Assembly: GCA_018715885.1 (NCBI GenBank)
Contig: DVKT01000034.1
Span: 62,001 to 126,000 of the forward strand
Direction of reading: 5' to 3'
Length of the DNA stretch: 64,000 bases
DNA from: Caccoplasma intestinavium
GTDB taxonomy: Bacteria > Bacteroidota > Bacteroidia > Bacteroidales > UBA11471
This document shows positions 61,755 to 64,000 of the stretch, piece by piece. The notes under the pieces were generated by a model that was given only the letters and a program-made list of their open reading frames with translations, was not told the origin of the DNA and ran no database searches. Positions within the stretch are counted from its first letter, which is position 1. The number at the start of each line of letters is the position of its first letter. A program made the translations under genes and the position numbers.

Positions 61755-63083
61755 ATGAAACAAATTTTTCTGTTTGTCTCTTTGCTTTTGTGCTTGAATG
61801 TAACGGCCAAAGAGAAATTTCCCGACGGAACACCTATTCCTGATTGGTTTTATAAGAATACTCCCGTTGATATTGCCAAACTGGGCAAAGTTTACCGCAT
61901 CACCGATTATGGGGTTGCTGCTAATGATAGCAATCTGCTTCAAACCGAAGCTATTCAGTCTGTTATCGATAAAGCGGCGGCCGACGGCGGTGGTGTAATC
62001 GTTGTTCCCCAAGGCACTTTCCTTAGCGGTTCTCTTTTCTTCAAGCCCGGTACCCATTTGCATATCGAGGAGGGAGGAGTCCTCAAAGGCAGCGACGATA
62101 TCAGTAATTTTGCTATTGTAAATACCCGCATTGAGGGACAATCGCTGAAATATTTTGCCGCTTTGGTAAATGCCGATGGTGTAAATGGCTTTACCATATC
62201 GGGAAAAGGTACTATAAACGGTAACGGTTTGCGTTATTGGAAATCGTTCTGGTTGCGTCGTAAAGTGATACCCAAATGCACCAATATGGATGAGTTGCGT
62301 CCTCGTCTTGTATATATTTCTAATTGTAAGGATGTGCAACTGGAAGGGGTGCGTCTTATGAATTCACCTTTCTGGACGACGCATCTTTATAAATGCGAGA
62401 ATGTGAAATTGCTCAATCTCTATATATATGCGCCTTCGGCACCTGTAAAAGCTCCCAGTTCCGATGCAATCGATATCGATGTTTGTACCAATGTTTTGGT
62501 GAAAGGGTGTTACCTCTCTGTAAACGATGATGCTATTGCTCTTAAAGGGGGCAAAGGTCCTTGGGCCGACAAAGACGAGAATAACGGAGGAAATTACAAC
62601 ATCATTGTCGAAGATTGCGTGTATGGTTATTGTCATAGCGCTCTTACTTGCGGTAGTGAGTCGATTCATGACCGCAATATCATTTTGCGCCGTATTAAAA
62701 TATCGAATGCTTCGCGTCTGTTGTGGTTGAAGATGCGTCCCGATACTCCGCAAAAATATGAATATATTCTCGTTGAAGATATCGAAGGCGATGCCCGTAG
62801 TTTCTTGTATGTAAAACCCTGGCGTCAATTTTTCGATCTTCAAGGCCGGGAAGATACCCCTTATTCTTATTCCAACAACATAACGATGCGTAATATCAAG
62901 TTGAAGTGTAACGTCTTTTTCGATGTAAATCGTTCCGATGATTATTTCTTGTCGGATTTTACGTTTGAAAATCTCGATATTACGGCCGCTAAGGACGGAG
63001 TGCTGAAAGCCGATTTGATCGACGGGCTTAAAATCAAGAATGTTACGATCAATGGCGAGAAAATGTCCAATCGTAAAAAGTAA
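61755..63083 (+). CDS. GH28-family glycoside hydrolase (polygalacturonase-like)
   Basis: A 442-residue secreted enzyme. I place the start at the ATG at 61755, which begins a signal peptide (MKQIFLFVSLLLCLNVTA), and not at an upstream in-frame codon at 61668. The body is a right-handed beta-helix. GH28 catalytic-type acids appear in SSDAIDIDVCTNVLVKGCYLSVNDDAIALKGG around 270-300. The later CGSESIHD and RLLWLKMRP replace the usual GHG and RIK, so substrate specificity may differ from pectin cleavage; rhamnogalacturonan or xylogalacturonan-type substrates are possible. No neighbouring carbohydrate locus is visible. Confidence 0.88.
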   Translation: MKQIFLFVSLLLCLNVTAKEKFPDGTPIPDWFYKNTPVDIAKLGKVYRITDYGVAANDSNLLQTEAIQSVIDKAAADGGGVIVVPQGTFLSGSLFFKPGTHLHIEEGGVLKGSDDISNFAIVNTRIEGQSLKYFAALVNADGVNGFTISGKGTINGNGLRYWKSFWLRRKVIPKCTNMDELRPRLVYISNCKDVQLEGVRLMNSPFWTTHLYKCENVKLLNLYIYAPSAPVKAPSSDAIDIDVCTNVLVKGCYLSVNDDAIALKGGKGPWADKDENNGGNYNIIVEDCVYGYCHSALTCGSESIHDRNIILRRIKISNASRLLWLKMRPDTPQKYEYILVEDIEGDARSFLYVKPWRQFFDLQGREDTPYSYSNNITMRNIKLKCNVFFDVNRSDDYFLSDFTFENLDITAAKDGVLKADLIDGLKIKNVTINGEKMSNRKK

Positions 63084-63105
63084 AGATCTCTTTTATTAGT
63101 GAGAT

Positions 63106-63141
63106 AGATGCTCTGCATTATGATGCGGAGCATCTTTTTTT
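63106..63141 (+). terminator. Terminator after the GH28 gene
   Basis: Stem of about 13 pairs including a G-U (63106-63118 with 63123-63135) and a tail of T. It lies 23 bases past the stop. Confidence 0.88.
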
Positions 63142-63209
63142 ATAGTATATGTGATGAGGAAAAAAGAGTTTAAAGCAATGCGTGGATAGTTGGGATTATT
63201 TGAAAAGAA

Positions 63210-64000
63210 TTATTGTTTTGAAAATAGGGTGATGCACAGCGAACAAAAAGCCAAACCGATACCCACGATTGTTACTCCGCTCCAACCAGCCATACTCCAT
63301 GCGCTTCCCGATAGGAATGTTCCCAAAGAGCCTCCGATGAAATAGTTTGTCATGAAAATCGTGTTGATCCGGTTCGATGCTTTGGGATTGATGGAAAAGA
63401 CGACGGTCTGATTGCTTAGTTGTATGCACTGCATACCGATATCGAGAATAAGTATGGTTATAATGATGGCCGTGTATGTGTTTCCCCAAAGATAAGCTAT
63501 AATCCATGCCGAGAGCATGAGAGCTGCGCCTAAAAGATTGAAGTTGTGTACGCCGATGCGGGAAACAAGACGGCCTACAACCGATGCAGACATTGCCCCG
63601 GCGACGCCGCATAATCCCAGCAATCCTACGACATCGCTGCCTGCGTAGAACGGGGCTTGTTCCATTTTAAACGTAAGAGAAGCCCATAATGCAAGGAACG
63701 AGCCGAATGCAAAGGCTGCCCGTAGGGCACAAATACGCAGAAGTTTGTATTCGCGTATAAGGGCGAATAAGGAATGCATCAATCTCTTGTACGAGCCGGT
63801 ATAATTGTTTTCGGTGTAAGGCATGATACGCCATACGATGAGCGTACATAATGACATGACAATGGCAGCGATAACGTACATCGAACGCCAGCCCAGCCAT
63901 TCTCCTACCAGCCCGCTTATTACGCGCGAAGCGAGAATGCCGGTAAGTAACCCCGAAACGATAAGGCCCACGTTGGCGCCTTTTTTCTCCGGTCGGGAGT
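63210..64000 (-). CDS. MFS transporter, N-terminus beyond window
   Basis: The leftward frame is open from the right edge to the stop at 63210; the visible 263 residues lack the start. There are about eight membrane helices, and the family loop GANVGLIVSGLLTGILASRVISGLVGEWLGWRSMYVIAA is at the start of the visible part. It resembles the AraJ/YdhP-like drug-proton or sugar efflux group. An apparent start at 63971 (GTG) is internal, as coding character continues past it. Substrate unknown. Confidence 0.9.
   Translation of the reverse strand, partial: SRPEKKGANVGLIVSGLLTGILASRVISGLVGEWLGWRSMYVIAAIVMSLCTLIVWRIMPYTENNYTGSYKRLMHSLFALIREYKLLRICALRAAFAFGSFLALWASLTFKMEQAPFYAGSDVVGLLGLCGVAGAMSASVVGRLVSRIGVHNFNLLGAALMLSAWIIAYLWGNTYTAIIITILILDIGMQCIQLSNQTVVFSINPKASNRINTIFMTNYFIGGSLGTFLSGSAWSMAGWSGVTIVGIGLAFCSLCITLFSKQ

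Noticed and set aside
1..64000. CRISPR array, phage or insertion sequence
   Set aside because: No direct repeat-spacer series, transposase, integrase or terminal inverted repeat was seen. The S24-like regulator stands alone without phage genes.

Overview
The window looks like a chromosomal segment of a Bacteroidales (Bacteroidota) bacterium. The evidence is promoter elements of the form TAnnTTTG with an upstream TTTG, Bacteroidota-restricted families (SprA, the T9SS Plug/DUF5103 family, GldH, DUF4199, DUF6452, DUF6048, the alternative GlmU), and lipoprotein and outer-membrane genes typical of the phylum. SprA plus Plug suggests a lineage with a type IX secretion (T9SS) outer-membrane translocon (Barnesiella, Coprobacter, Parabacteroides or Porphyromonas-like). 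I cannot fix the genus from sequence alone. I see no phage, insertion sequence, CRISPR array or rRNA. This is mostly core genome, densely packed and often closed off by strong intrinsic terminators.

Layout. 1-4.4 kb: an incomplete lipoprotein, a small membrane protein, and an MsbA-type ABC exporter coupled to a small secreted protein. 4.4-11.4 kb: a large outer-membrane barrel protein, ApbE flavin transferase, an aminotransferase, a Crp/Fnr regulator and a MarC-family membrane protein. 11.6-16.3 kb: a three-gene glycogen/alpha-glucan operon (debranching enzyme, GT4/5 glycosyltransferase, GH57). 16.4-19.8 kb: a leftward operon of XRE-cupin regulator, acyl-CoA synthetase and proB. 20-22.8 kb: a hexapeptide acetyltransferase, a zinc-ribbon/FHA protein and the Bacteroidota alternative GlmU. 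22.8-33.2 kb: sprA and ruvA, bactofilin, folB and the T9SS Plug gene. 33.4-34.7 kb: tRNA-Arg, ung and a C_GCAxxG_C_C protein.

34.8-41.5 kb: a leftward RND efflux operon (adaptor, pump, outer-membrane factor) ending in a divergent LpxA paralogue. 41.7-46 kb: a rightward operon with a coiled-coil protein, zapA, rny (RNase Y), a PSP1/RicT-like gene and gldH. 46-51 kb: a leftward exporter operon (TolC, HlyD and two ABC-2 permeases) with no ATPase gene. 51.3-56.4 kb: a coiled-coil membrane protein, then a rightward PASTA - rluD-like - ddl - acyltransferase group. 56.4-56.7 kb: signal recognition particle RNA and tRNA-Thr in tandem. 56.8-59.6 kb: DUF4199, a GT2 glycosyltransferase, and overlapping DUF6452 and DUF6048 genes. 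59.7-64 kb: an ECF sigma factor, an AT-rich repeat region, a two-HTH S24-like regulator whose protease residues look lost, a GH28 glycosidase and an incomplete MFS transporter.

The points I would look at first are: RNase Y beside a PSP1 protein (the family of its Bacillus partner RicT) and gldH; the S24-like regulator with helically phased ACTATATT repeats upstream; the LpxA paralogue that keeps the catalytic His but lacks three other conserved His residues inside a drug-efflux operon; and SprA encoded close to Plug with ruvA, bactofilin and folB between them. None of these is proven new. They are the places where gene content and context do not reduce to routine annotation.
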